Under the pieces are notes generated by a model. It saw only the letters and a program-made list of their open reading frames with translations. It did no database searches and had not been told where the DNA came from. Shown here in pieces: positions 16,605 to 24,746 of a DNA stretch of 64,000 nt (positions are counted from its first letter, which is position 1; each line of letters begins with the position of its first letter). The DNA lies in assembly GCF_023276435.1 (NCBI RefSeq), contig NZ_JALLPO010000005.1, forward strand, positions 186,001 to 250,000, written 5' to 3'. Source of the stretch: Sphaerisporangium perillae. GTDB taxonomy: Bacteria; Actinomycetota; Actinomycetes; Streptosporangiales; Streptosporangiaceae. The position numbers and the translations under genes are program-made.

Positions 16605-17510
16605 AGGAGATTCGATGAGGTGCTTCCAGCCGGGGCCGAGGGCGTCGACGTACGCGGCGCGCTCATGGACGAGCTCGGCCCAGCTCTCCGGCTTCTCCGC
16701 CACCGCCAGGCAGTCGCTGCCGTGCAGGCCCCACACCTCGGCCTCCACCCAGCACAACCGCCGGTACTTGCGCGGCGAGATGACCTGGGAGCCGAAATCC
16801 CAGCCCACGGCGGAGACGGGCTTCCCCGAGAACTGCCTCGCGGCCCTCTCGACGTACGCCCGCCGGGTGACCGTCCGCGGATGCAGGAAGGACAGGTCGA
16901 ACCCGTTGAGGCCGAGCCCGAAGGCGGCCAGGCCGTACAGGAACGTCGTCCGGACGCCTCTCCTCGCGCAGAAGGCGGCGATGTGCTCGGCTCCGCCCAG
17001 CGCCCCGGCGCAGGACAGGACGTACAGCCGTTTCAGCGGGTGGCTCCGCAGGTAGCGGCCGACGGCCGCGACGATCGTCGCGCCGGACGCGACGGTGTCG
17101 CCGACCAGCAGCGTGTCCGCGGGCGCCTCCAACTGGGCGTACGACACCTCCACCCGGGCGGAGTCCTGCGACACGGCCACCCGTGAGGTGGCGACGAGGT
17201 TGACCGGCAGGTTGTGCCCGCTCTGCCGGATGACCGCGTCGCCGAGCTGGTACACCAGCCCCTTGCTGAGGATCATGAGTTCGGCAGTCTCGCCGGGGTG
17301 GCACTCGTCGGTCAGGTGGCCGATGAAATGGCGGCTCGACTCCAGGCACGCGCGGCGGAAATCCGCTCCGACGAGGTTCCGGTCGAACAGCAGGCGCTCA
17401 AGGGCGCTGTTGCGCACGACGTACAACCGGGACCCGAAAGGTCCCGACTTGAGGAGTTCCGCGGTGCTGCCTTCCGCATCGAGGATCACCAGGTTCTCCC
17501 ATCCGGTCAT
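16602..17510 (-). CDS. Phosphoribosyltransferase-like protein
   Basis: A 302-residue protein whose centre contains LLVGDTVASGATI, matching the type I PRTase PRPP-binding loop (four hydrophobics, two polar, small residues, T). Flanking strands and helices (ARVEVSYAQLEAP; RLYVLSCAGALGG) fit a PRTase core with N- and C-terminal extensions of about 120 and 110 residues that I do not recognise. The start at 17510 (MTGWENLVIL) overlaps the deoxyribosyltransferase-like gene's stop as ATGA. It is the last gene of a four-gene operon. Whether it transfers or cleaves a phosphoribosyl group is unknown. Confidence 0.72.
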   Translation of the reverse strand: MTGWENLVILDAEGSTAELLKSGPFGSRLYVVRNSALERLLFDRNLVGADFRRACLESSRHFIGHLTDECHPGETAELMILSKGLVYQLGDAVIRQSGHNLPVNLVATSRVAVSQDSARVEVSYAQLEAPADTLLVGDTVASGATIVAAVGRYLRSHPLKRLYVLSCAGALGGAEHIAAFCARRGVRTTFLYGLAAFGLGLNGFDLSFLHPRTVTRRAYVERAARQFSGKPVSAVGWDFGSQVISPRKYRRLCWVEAEVWGLHGSDCLAVAEKPESWAELVHERAAYVDALGPGWKHLIESP

Positions 17511-18094
17511 CCGGGGATTCGATCGAGCTGTCTCAACGCCTCCAGCATCGGGATGTCGGCCTCGAGGACGTTGTCGCGGTACTCGCCGATCGCTCGTTCG
17601 AGCCAGCCGGGAACGTATGTCTTCTCGGGCAGGGCACCGGCCTCCACGAGCCGCGCCAGCGCTTCGCCGGCGGCCAGGAAGTCGTCGACGACGGCCTCGG
17701 AGAGGGCCGCCACGTGCGGGTGCACGTAGTCGTGGACGGTGACCCCGCGATATTCGAGCACGTCGGCCCGGTATTTGGAGTTGGGCGGCGCCACGACGAT
17801 GACGGGCGTGCCGAAGGTGCCCGCGGCGGCCATCTCGACCCCGATGCCGAGGCCGCGCCGCTCGCGCGCGTCCACCACGACCGCCGTCGCGATCATGACC
17901 TGGTACATGTCCCGGCCGAACTGCCCGAGGGTGTTGCCAGGGTCGGTGATGGGGTCGTCGGGGTTCAGGAAGACGACCTCGTGTGGCGCGGCTCCTTTGG
18001 CGACCTCCATTCTCTCCGTGTCGGACCAGGTGAGCTTCCCGTGGTCGGAAGCGCCCTTGGTGATCGACCCGGAGCAGTACACCGAAATCTTCAC
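17507..18094 (-). CDS. Nucleoside 2-deoxyribosyltransferase-like protein
   Basis: A 195-residue protein with the family pattern: an N-terminal strand ending in CSGSITKG, FLNPDDP, FGRDMYQV, then VVVDARERRGLGIGVEMAAA and a closing strand TPVIVVAPPNSKYR. The family binds nucleosides and cleaves or exchanges the N-glycosidic bond; related folds serve as toxic effectors in some retron and TIR-like immune systems. The GTG start at 18094 follows GAGGGA. It is translationally coupled to the PRTase-like gene, so the two may act on the same (deoxy)ribosyl substrate. A housekeeping salvage role cannot be excluded. Confidence 0.78.
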   Translation of the reverse strand: MKISVYCSGSITKGASDHGKLTWSDTERMEVAKGAAPHEVVFLNPDDPITDPGNTLGQFGRDMYQVMIATAVVVDARERRGLGIGVEMAAAGTFGTPVIVVAPPNSKYRADVLEYRGVTVHDYVHPHVAALSEAVVDDFLAAGEALARLVEAGALPEKTYVPGWLERAIGEYRDNVLEADIPMLEALRQLDRIPG

Positions 18095-18188
18095 TGGTGT
18101 TCCCTCGCCCTGATCGCTCCGCCCGCGACGAACCTCGCGCGGGACAACCCGGCCCGCGGCGGATCACGCGCGGGATGCCGGGAGCGGG

Positions 18189-19472
18189 TCAGCCGAGCAT
18201 TCGCGCCAGCCGGTCCGCCACCGCCGCCACGTTGGACAGCGCATCCCCACAGGTGACGGCGGGACCGAAGTGTCGTGACCTACTGGCACCGATGATCGCG
18301 AGCCTGAACGCGTTCGCCGAGCCGCTCCCGAACAGCATCGACGTAATCATGCCGAACTCAGGGCTGGATCTCAGAAGAATGAGCTCCTTCCAGGTTGCCG
18401 AACCATGGACGAAATGATCCACTCGCAACCATTGGAGTGCGAGATCGAGACGGCGAGACGAGAGCACCCGCCCTTTCATGTCCTCCTCGGAATCGTCGAT
18501 CCGGCAGGAAAGCGGCCCGATCGGAAGATCGGTCAGAATGGCCGTGTCGAGATCGCGGACATAGCAGCGCAAGTAGGCCGCCGACAGGAAGAGCGCGAGC
18601 AGGCCATCGGCGTCGCCGGGCACGGGTCCGGGCAGGGTCTTGGCGACGAAGCGCTTGACGAACGCCTGGCCTTCGAGCCGCTCGGGCGACTTGGCCAGGA
18701 TGCTCTCCACCCGGCTGTACGGGCGGTGCCACGCGCGCGCGACGGCGTGGACGACACCGGACAGCTCGCCCCCCGGCGCGAGGGCGCGACTCCACAGGTC
18801 GCCGATACCGGCGGCCGTCGGGATCCCGAAGTGGGGATACCAGGTGAGGTCCGGCTCGACCCGGAGCCGCTGTGGCGCCGAGTAGGGGTTGCGCTCGTCA
18901 CGGCGATACTCCCGGACCTTCATCTCGCGATACGCCGTCAGCTCCGGTGTGGAGGAGGTGTGGCGGACCAGGCCTTCGTGGACGAGCGGTTGGATCCGTT
19001 CCAGGAAGACATCGAACCAGGGCAGCTCGAACATGTAGGACGACGGGAAGATGAGATAGGCGTCCGTCAGGAGCACCGCCAGCCGGGTCGCTCGGAGCGC
19101 CTGCGCGAGGATCTGCGCGGTGTCGCCCCCGGTGACGTCCTTGCCGTAGCAGGCCAAGATCTCGGGGTTGACGTACTGGATGAACAGCGACCGCTCGCGC
19201 CGGTAGGCGTTCCCGCCGTCCGGGACGGCCCACCGGGGCTCGCGGGCCGGCTTGTCGTTCACGACGTTCACGTAGAGGTCGCGTGCCGCCGCGAAGGCGT
19301 CCCGCCGCGCCACGACGCGCTGCCCAGGCCGCTCCCGCGGCCCACGCTCGGCCGCCCCCGTCGCCGCGTGTCCCCGGCACGCGATCATCACGGCCGTACG
19401 GTCTCGTCCCGTGGTCATCGCGGTCGCGTGGTCCCGGCCGGTCGTGGTCGTGCGGCCCCGGTCAGCGGTCAT
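18189..19472 (-). CDS. Unknown 427-aa protein with GRD-repeat N-terminus
   Basis: I do not recognise this family. The first 75 residues are a low-complexity run of TTGRD/MTTGRD-like units ending in RRDAFAAARDLYVNVVND, which closely resembles GRDAYTAGRDLRVF at the C-terminus of the gene just upstream. The remaining 350 residues look globular and mixed alpha/beta, with aromatic-rich segments (LIFPSSYMFELPWFDVFLE; WYPHFGIPTAAG), no membrane span and no known catalytic motif. The ATG at 19472 overlaps the upstream stop by 11 nt; a start at 19496 is also possible. Operon position suggests a sensor or scaffold for the two glycosyl-transfer-like enzymes downstream. Confidence 0.65.
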   Translation of the reverse strand: MTADRGRTTTTGRDHATAMTTGRDRTAVMIACRGHAATGAAERGPRERPGQRVVARRDAFAAARDLYVNVVNDKPAREPRWAVPDGGNAYRRERSLFIQYVNPEILACYGKDVTGGDTAQILAQALRATRLAVLLTDAYLIFPSSYMFELPWFDVFLERIQPLVHEGLVRHTSSTPELTAYREMKVREYRRDERNPYSAPQRLRVEPDLTWYPHFGIPTAAGIGDLWSRALAPGGELSGVVHAVARAWHRPYSRVESILAKSPERLEGQAFVKRFVAKTLPGPVPGDADGLLALFLSAAYLRCYVRDLDTAILTDLPIGPLSCRIDDSEEDMKGRVLSSRRLDLALQWLRVDHFVHGSATWKELILLRSSPEFGMITSMLFGSGSANAFRLAIIGASRSRHFGPAVTCGDALSNVAAVADRLARMLG

Positions 19473-19887
19473 CGTCGTCCACGCGCGAGAACACACGCAG
19501 GTCCCGGCCGGCGGTGTAGGCGTCGCGTCCGGCGGTCACCCGCTGCGCGACCGTGGAGGAGTCGCGTGCGGTGAGTTGCCGCGCGTCGCGGAGGAGATCC
19601 TGGAGCTCGGGGGCGGCCTCGCGGTGCTCGGCCAGGAAGGCGGCGAACAGGGCGGCCCAGCGCCGTCCCTCCTCGGCCACGATCGGCTCCAGGGGCCCGG
19701 GGGATTCGCACAGCCGCCGCTCGGTGGTGTCGAGTTCGAGGGCCAGATCGGGCTCGCCGTCGGCGCCGTGACGGCTGAAGATCTTCGCCAGGCGGGCCTT
19801 GGTGGCCTCCCAGGTGTCTCTGGTCATGGCCTGGACCAGGGCCGCTGCGGCGGCGCCGGCGAGGCCGGCCAGGGCGGGGTCCATCAC
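19462..19887 (-). CDS. Small helical protein with C-terminal GRD-type motif
   Basis: A 141-residue protein: an Ala-rich helix (LAGLAGAAAAALVQAM), an amphipathic middle, and the C-terminal motif RVTAGRDAYTAGRDLRVF. Actinobacterial proteins with this plan (short helical head plus ARD/GRD repeat) occur as adaptor-like parts of multi-gene conflict systems, but I cannot name a domain with certainty. The GTG at 19887 (or ATG at 19884) follows AAGGAG. It heads the four-gene operon and shares its motif with the next protein, suggesting the two interact through it. Confidence 0.65.
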   Translation of the reverse strand: MMDPALAGLAGAAAAALVQAMTRDTWEATKARLAKIFSRHGADGEPDLALELDTTERRLCESPGPLEPIVAEEGRRWAALFAAFLAEHREAAPELQDLLRDARQLTARDSSTVAQRVTAGRDAYTAGRDLRVFSRVDDDDR

Positions 19888-20228
19888 GCAAACTCCTTCG
19901 TCTGCGACGCGTTCCCCACTGGACGGCTGATTGCCAGGCCAGTATGCCGCGCGGTGCGGTGCTTTTCCAGGAATCGCCCGATCGCGTATGAAAGGATTTT
20001 CCGGCCGCGATACAACTGGCGGCCGAACGGGGAGTTATGGCGCAGCTCGGACGCCAGGGACGCGCGAGGCCGTAGGCGCCGTCCGGCGACTCGCCGGTGA
20101 CGGAGCACCTGATCGCCAGGTACCCGCGGCCTGACGATATTCCGGTCTTACCGGTATATAGCGCGCCGACGGCCCGATTCCCGTAAGATCCTTGCTCTTG
20201 TCAGATCGCACTGTGAACGGGGATCAGG
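19888..20228. other. 341-bp divergent intergenic region
   Basis: It separates the minus-strand four-gene operon from the plus-strand serine hydrolase. AT-richer patches (GAAAGGATTTTCC near 19989; TACCGGTATATA near 20149) may be promoters. No gene is supported. Confidence 0.5.
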
Positions 20229-21503
20229 ATGCTGACGCGCAGGGACACGCTGCGGCTGCTCGCGGGCGCCGCCGCGACCGGAGTCGCCACCGCCCACGCC
20301 ATCCCGGCCGGCGCCACCGCGTACGAGCGGGCCGGAGCCGGGGGGCGCGTCTGGAGCGTCACCGGCAAGAGCGCGTCGGGGCTGGCGCCGTTCGACAGCA
20401 CCCTCAAGGCCTTCATGCAGGCGCGGGGCGTCTCGCACGCCTCGCTCGCCGTGGTGCGCAAGGGCAAGCTCGTGCTGGCCCGCGGCTACAACTGGACGGC
20501 GGACACCTCCTTCTCCGCCGGCCCCACCTCGCTGTTCCGCGTCGCCAGCCTCAGCAAGCCCGTGACGGCGGCGGCCGTGATGAAGCTCGTGCAGGACGGC
20601 AAGCTGAGCCTGTCGGCGAAGGTGGCCTCCCTGCTAGGGCTGAGCACCGCCGCCGACGCCCGCCTCGGCGGTGTCACCGTGCTCCACCTGCTGCAGCATC
20701 TCGGCGGATGGGACCGCGCGGTCTCGCCCGACCCGATGTTCGCCGACCGCGCCGTCGCCGCCGCCGCCGGCGCGTCCCTGCCCGTCACGCAGGCCCAGAT
20801 CATCAAGTACGCGACCGGCAGCAAGCTGGACTTCGCCCCCGGCACGAAGTACGCATACTCCAACTACGGCTACCTGCTGCTGGAAAAGATCATCGAGAAG
20901 ATCAGCGGCCAGCCGTACGCCTCCTACGTGCAGCAGAAGATCCTGACCCCGGTCAAGATCAAGCGGATGGTGCTCGGCCGGTCCGCCAAGAGCCTGCGGC
21001 GCTCCACCGAAGCCCCGTACTTCTCCACCAAGACCGGGACGAGCGTGCTCGACACCTCCGGCACGTCCATGCCCGCCCCCTACGGGAGCTTCAACCTCGA
21101 GAACATGGCGGCCCACGGCGGCTGGCTCTCCTCGGCCGTCGACCTCGCCAAGTTCACCAGGATCTTCGACGCCGCCGGGGTGCTCACCTCGGCGTCCATC
21201 TCCAAGGTGTTCGCGAAGCCCTCCATCGGCGTCAACTCGACCGGCTGGTACTACGGTCTCGGCTGGATGGTCCGCCCGGTCACCGGAGGGACCGGCAGGA
21301 ACACCTGGCACGACGGGTCGCTGCCCGGCACCTCCACCCTCATGGTCCGCAGGTACGACGGGCTGAGCTGGGTCGTGCTGTTCGACCAGCGCGACGACCC
21401 CTCAGGGCTCACGTACGGCGACATCGACCCGCAACTGCACAAGGCCGCGGACGCCGTCAAAACCTGGCCGACCACCGACCTCTTCCCCACCTACTCCCTC
21501 TGA
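20229..21503 (+). CDS. Secreted serine hydrolase, class C beta-lactamase/DD-peptidase fold
   Basis: A 424-residue exported enzyme. The N-terminus TRRDTLRLLAGAAATG is a twin-arginine signal. The serine hydrolase triad motifs are all present: SLSK (about Ser108) for S-x-x-K, YSNY (about 212) for Y-x-N, and HDG (about 360) as the third box. This fits the Beta-lactamase family that includes esterases and DD-peptidases; resistance to beta-lactams need not follow. A purine-rich GGATCAGG precedes the ATG. Its 3' end overlaps the convergent small membrane protein gene by 13 bp. Confidence 0.92.
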   Translation: MLTRRDTLRLLAGAAATGVATAHAIPAGATAYERAGAGGRVWSVTGKSASGLAPFDSTLKAFMQARGVSHASLAVVRKGKLVLARGYNWTADTSFSAGPTSLFRVASLSKPVTAAAVMKLVQDGKLSLSAKVASLLGLSTAADARLGGVTVLHLLQHLGGWDRAVSPDPMFADRAVAAAAGASLPVTQAQIIKYATGSKLDFAPGTKYAYSNYGYLLLEKIIEKISGQPYASYVQQKILTPVKIKRMVLGRSAKSLRRSTEAPYFSTKTGTSVLDTSGTSMPAPYGSFNLENMAAHGGWLSSAVDLAKFTRIFDAAGVLTSASISKVFAKPSIGVNSTGWYYGLGWMVRPVTGGTGRNTWHDGSLPGTSTLMVRRYDGLSWVVLFDQRDDPSGLTYGDIDPQLHKAADAVKTWPTTDLFPTYSL

Positions 21504-21772
21504 CCGCCCGCACTCAGACGCTGAGGCGCTGGTGGCCGAGCAGGATAATGGTCGCGGTGGCGCCGCGCCCGGCGGGCGGCCAGGAACGCGACGCCGCTGA
21601 TCACGACGCCTGCGCTGACGGTCGCGACCAGCAGCCCCGGCCATGACGCCTGCACGAACTTCACCGCCGCGTTGACCAGGGGGACGGCCGCCACCAGCCC
21701 CGCCACCGCCCACATGATGCCCTCGCCACCGGAGCCGCGCCCTCCGCGGCGGGCAGACCGTCGTCGCGCCAT
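21491..21772 (-). CDS. Small membrane protein
   Basis: A 93-residue protein with a basic head (MARRRSARRGG), two hydrophobic segments (about residues 20-40 and 48-67) and a basic tail ending in QRLSAGGQRE. The ATG at 21772 has AAGGAGG 7 nt upstream, which decides the start over longer frames. No family is recognised. It converges with and overlaps the serine hydrolase gene by 13 bp. Confidence 0.7.
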   Translation of the reverse strand: MARRRSARRGGRGSGGEGIMWAVAGLVAAVPLVNAAVKFVQASWPGLLVATVSAGVVISGVAFLAARRARRHRDHYPARPPAPQRLSAGGQRE

Positions 21773-21891
21773 CGGGAACCTCCTTGGGATGAGGTGGTCA
21801 CACCGACGAGTGTGAACGCGGCCACCGACAATTCCGCGCGCCCTCGCCCCCGCATCGCAGGAGACGGTCCACCCCAAGGGCTACCTGGACG

Positions 21892-22644
21892 TCACTGGGT
21901 GACGGCGGTGCGCAGGGCGCGGAACTGGCCGAGCAGGGCCTGGTCGCCGGACAGGCGTACGGCGTCGTCGCCCGCGCGGTTCCACAGCCACAGCAGCAGC
22001 GCCGCGGGCTCACCGCTCACCAGGGCCTCACCGGCGAAGCCCGTGGCGGCGTCCTGCACCTCCACGCCCGAGGGGGTGGGCAGGACGGTCCAGGCGTGGT
22101 GGCCGGTGGCGACGGAGAGGGGGCGCTGGTCCGGCGCGTCCAGCAGGGAGCCGATGTCGTCCTTCCAGCGGGTGCTGCCGTAGGCGAGGAAGAGCTTCAG
22201 CACCTCGTCCACCCCGTCGAAGGCGAGATCGTCCGCGATCGGGGAGACAGGGACTCCTGCGGCGAGCTCGGCGTCGACGCGGTGGACGACGGTCTCCTGG
22301 GCCATGCGGCGGATCCAGAAGCCCACCGTCTGGTCGGGATCATGCCAGGTGGCCGCGGGGTCGGCGGGAGAGTGCGCGGCGAAGGTGGAGGTCAGCCTGT
22401 CGTAGTACCTGTCGAGCGCGGTGAACGGGTCCGCGGGGATGGCCTCCGGCCAGTCGTCGGGAAAGGCGCCGAGCCGGATGCACTCGGCCTTGTGCAGGTA
22501 GACCTCGGCGACGTGCCGAGCGAGATCGGCCACGGTCCACTCGGGGCAGGAGGGCACCTTCGCGTCGGGGCCGGCGGCGGCGACGGCGCCGCGGAGCAAG
22601 GAGAAGTCATCTGCGAGGCAGCTGAGCATGCGGGAGGAATCCAT
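21892..22644 (-). CDS. Maleylpyruvate isomerase-family (DinB-like, TIGR03083 type) protein
   Basis: A 250-residue protein of the mycothiol-dependent maleylpyruvate isomerase N-terminal type: CPEWTVADLARHVAEV supplies the first metal-ligand helix, and ETVVHRVDAELAAG the later His-rich helix of the four-helix DinB-like bundle. A C-terminal domain of about 90 residues follows. Members are metal-dependent thiol transferases or isomerases, many uncharacterised. ATG at 22644 (MDSSRML) is preferred; a GTG at 22665 adds seven residues. Confidence 0.8.
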   Translation of the reverse strand: MDSSRMLSCLADDFSLLRGAVAAAGPDAKVPSCPEWTVADLARHVAEVYLHKAECIRLGAFPDDWPEAIPADPFTALDRYYDRLTSTFAAHSPADPAATWHDPDQTVGFWIRRMAQETVVHRVDAELAAGVPVSPIADDLAFDGVDEVLKLFLAYGSTRWKDDIGSLLDAPDQRPLSVATGHHAWTVLPTPSGVEVQDAATGFAGEALVSGEPAALLLWLWNRAGDDAVRLSGDQALLGQFRALRTAVTQ

Positions 22645-22686
22645 GCCCACATCGAAGCAGCTCACCCGATGGTTGACGAATCGTTT

Positions 22687-23061
22687 TCAGTGGCCTGTCA
22701 CGCTCTCGGCGTAGGCGGCGGCGACGCGTTTGGGGACGCACATCCGCCAGGAGTCCACGACGAGCTCCCGCATCTCCGCCTCGCTGAGCGCCGCGAGGCG
22801 GACGCGCACCCAGTTGTAGCGCTCGTCGGACGGGACGGGCATGAGGAACTTCTCCGGCTCCGCCGCGACCAGGGCCGCGCGCTCCTCCTTGGGAAAGCCG
22901 AAGCCCATCAGCGTCTCGTCGGGGGAGAAGGAGAGGTAGACGATGCGCCCGACCCGGAACTTGATGCGGTCGCGAACGAGCGCCTCCTCGGTGCGCGGCA
23001 GCGACAGCGCCAGCCGGCGCACATCCTCAACGGTGATCGTCTGCTCGGTCTCGTTCGTCAC
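22687..23061 (-). CDS. MmcQ/YjbR family protein
   Basis: A 124-residue protein with the CyaY-like/DUF419 pattern: VEDVRRLALSLPRTEE at the start, FRVGRIVYLSF, MGFGFPKEERAAL and YNWVRVRL, ending in a helix with RVAAAYAES. Members may bind DNA; the function is not settled. The GTG at 23061 (VTNETEQTI) is where the domain begins. Confidence 0.85.
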   Translation of the reverse strand: MTNETEQTITVEDVRRLALSLPRTEEALVRDRIKFRVGRIVYLSFSPDETLMGFGFPKEERAALVAAEPEKFLMPVPSDERYNWVRVRLAALSEAEMRELVVDSWRMCVPKRVAAAYAESVTGH

Positions 23062-23100
23062 GCGCCGTACACTAACCGCCGCCACCGACAATCCGGCGGC

Positions 23101-23215
23101 GTTCAGGGAAGGGCAGGGGTGCGGGTGGTAAGGGTGGTGACGTCGTCGTCCTGCCGGGGACCGCGGCAATGGTGACGTCCCTATTACCAGTGCGGTGTGG
23201 GTCTCCAACAGCGGG
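23101..23215 (-). pseudogene. Decayed 3' fragment of a SpoIIE-type phosphatase gene
   Basis: On the minus strand a short frame reads PRQDDDVTTLTTRTPALP and then stops. It matches the C-terminus of the fragment at 43224-43369 (PRQDDDVALLLTRTAPALP) and the intact phosphatase at 45233. Upstream, TIAAVP in a shifted frame matches TIIAALP, so a frameshift separates the halves. The match continues past the stop codon (GTTCAGGG then AGGGC), indicating copied DNA and not just a shared protein motif. Confidence 0.6.
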
Positions 23216-23222
23216 ACCAAGT

Positions 23223-24737
23223 TCAGATGTCCTTGAGCAGAGTACGGATCCCTTCGGGGGCCGGGTGGTCGTCGCCGTGGAGTTGGACCAGGTCATCATG
23301 CAGCTCGGTGAGAGTCCTCCTGGCCGCGGCGCCATCGCCGCGGCGGCTTTGCAGCAGGCCGATCTGACGCCGGAGTTCCAGCGTGCGCGGGTCGTCGGCG
23401 CCGAAGATCCGCAGTTCGTCCTGGAGCAGGTTCCCGAGCTTTTCCAAGGCTGTCACCAGGTCGTCCGCGTGCGCACGGCAGGTGGCCTCCCGGAGCCTGC
23501 AGTGCAGTACGCGCTCGTCGTCGGCGCCGTGCAACCTGGCGAGGTCGCGCGCGAGTCCCGCGTAGTCCTCGGCGGCGTCCGCGTATCTCCTGCCTTCGTA
23601 GCGCGCTCCGGCGAGCCGTGACCGCAGGTCGATCACTTCGGAGTTGTCCGGGCCGAGTATCGCGTTCGCCGGTTCGACCAGGCCGGACAGGATGTCGGCG
23701 GCCTGGTCGAACCGGGACTCTCGGATCAAAGACTCGGCCTGCCTCCTGGCCAGGCCGAGATCCGCCTCACCGAACTCCTCCGGCTCCTCCGCCACCGTCG
23801 GCGGAGACGTCTGCGGGGCGAGCACGCGGCTGACCACGCCGGCGTACATCCGGGTGGGACTCGACCCGGCACGGAGGAAATCACCCAGCGGTCCGAGCCC
23901 GGTCACGAAGGGCAGAAGCGCATCGTAGACCTCCTCCGCCGAGCCCGGCCGGTCCGCGGGCCGCTTCTCCAGCAGCCGGAGCACCAGCCGCTCCAGCTCG
24001 GGGGGGACGCGGCGGAACCGGGTCACCGGTTCGGGAGCGTCCTGGATCTGCCGGGTCATCACGGTGAACGTGTTCCCCCCGCCGAACAGCCGGTGGCCGG
24101 TCAGGAGTTCGTGCAGGACGCAGCCCAGTGAGTACAGATCGCTGCGGGCGTCGATCGGCTCGTGCCGGACCTGCTCCGGCGACATGTACTCGGCCGTGCC
24201 CAGCAACTGCCCTGTCACCGTGAGGCGGGTGTAGCCGGGGTCCGTGAGCAGCGCGAGCCCGAAGTCGATCACCTTGATGGTTCCGTCGACGCAGAACAGC
24301 AGGTTCGCCGGTTTCAGGTCGCGATGATAGATGGACAGCTCGTGGGCGGCGGCGAGCACGGCGCACACCTGGGCCGCGATGCCCGCGGCCCAGCCGACGG
24401 GCAGCGGATGCTGCTCGCCGATGAGGATGTCGACGTTCTGGCCCTGGACGAACTCCATCACCATGAACAGCCGTGGCTGGGCGGCGAGCGGATCCTCGAA
24501 GGTGCCGGCGTCGTAGACGACAGGCGCGCCCGGATGGGCGAGCCGGGCCAGTACCTTCGACTCGGTGAGGAACCTACGTCGCAACTGCTCGTCGTACTTA
24601 CCGTCGGGGAACCGGATGACCTTGACCGCCACCCTCCGCTCCAGTTGCCGGTCGTAACCGCCCCAGACCTCGCCCATGCCGCCCGCGCCGAGCGGCAGCG
24701 GATCCAGCTGGTAACGGTCGCCGATGACCCTGATCAC
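23223..24737 (-). CDS. Serine/threonine protein kinase with C-terminal TPR-like region
   Basis: A 504-residue cytoplasmic Hanks-type kinase. Motifs: GAGGMGEVW (P-loop), VAVKVI, HRDLKPANLL (catalytic loop, about residue 139), DFGLA, GTAEYMSPEQ (activation segment). Residues about 310-504 are helical and TPR-like (SRFDQAADILSGLVE; RRYADAAEDYAGL), with no membrane span. It is the last gene of the minus-strand run containing a type I R-M system and lies 9 bp beyond an N6-adenine methylase. Kinase-plus-methylase neighbours recall Pgl systems, but PglY and PglZ are absent. Confidence 0.92.
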   Translation of the reverse strand: MIRVIGDRYQLDPLPLGAGGMGEVWGGYDRQLERRVAVKVIRFPDGKYDEQLRRRFLTESKVLARLAHPGAPVVYDAGTFEDPLAAQPRLFMVMEFVQGQNVDILIGEQHPLPVGWAAGIAAQVCAVLAAAHELSIYHRDLKPANLLFCVDGTIKVIDFGLALLTDPGYTRLTVTGQLLGTAEYMSPEQVRHEPIDARSDLYSLGCVLHELLTGHRLFGGGNTFTVMTRQIQDAPEPVTRFRRVPPELERLVLRLLEKRPADRPGSAEEVYDALLPFVTGLGPLGDFLRAGSSPTRMYAGVVSRVLAPQTSPPTVAEEPEEFGEADLGLARRQAESLIRESRFDQAADILSGLVEPANAILGPDNSEVIDLRSRLAGARYEGRRYADAAEDYAGLARDLARLHGADDERVLHCRLREATCRAHADDLVTALEKLGNLLQDELRIFGADDPRTLELRRQIGLLQSRRGDGAAARRTLTELHDDLVQLHGDDHPAPEGIRTLLKDI

Positions 24738-24746
24738 GGGGAAACG

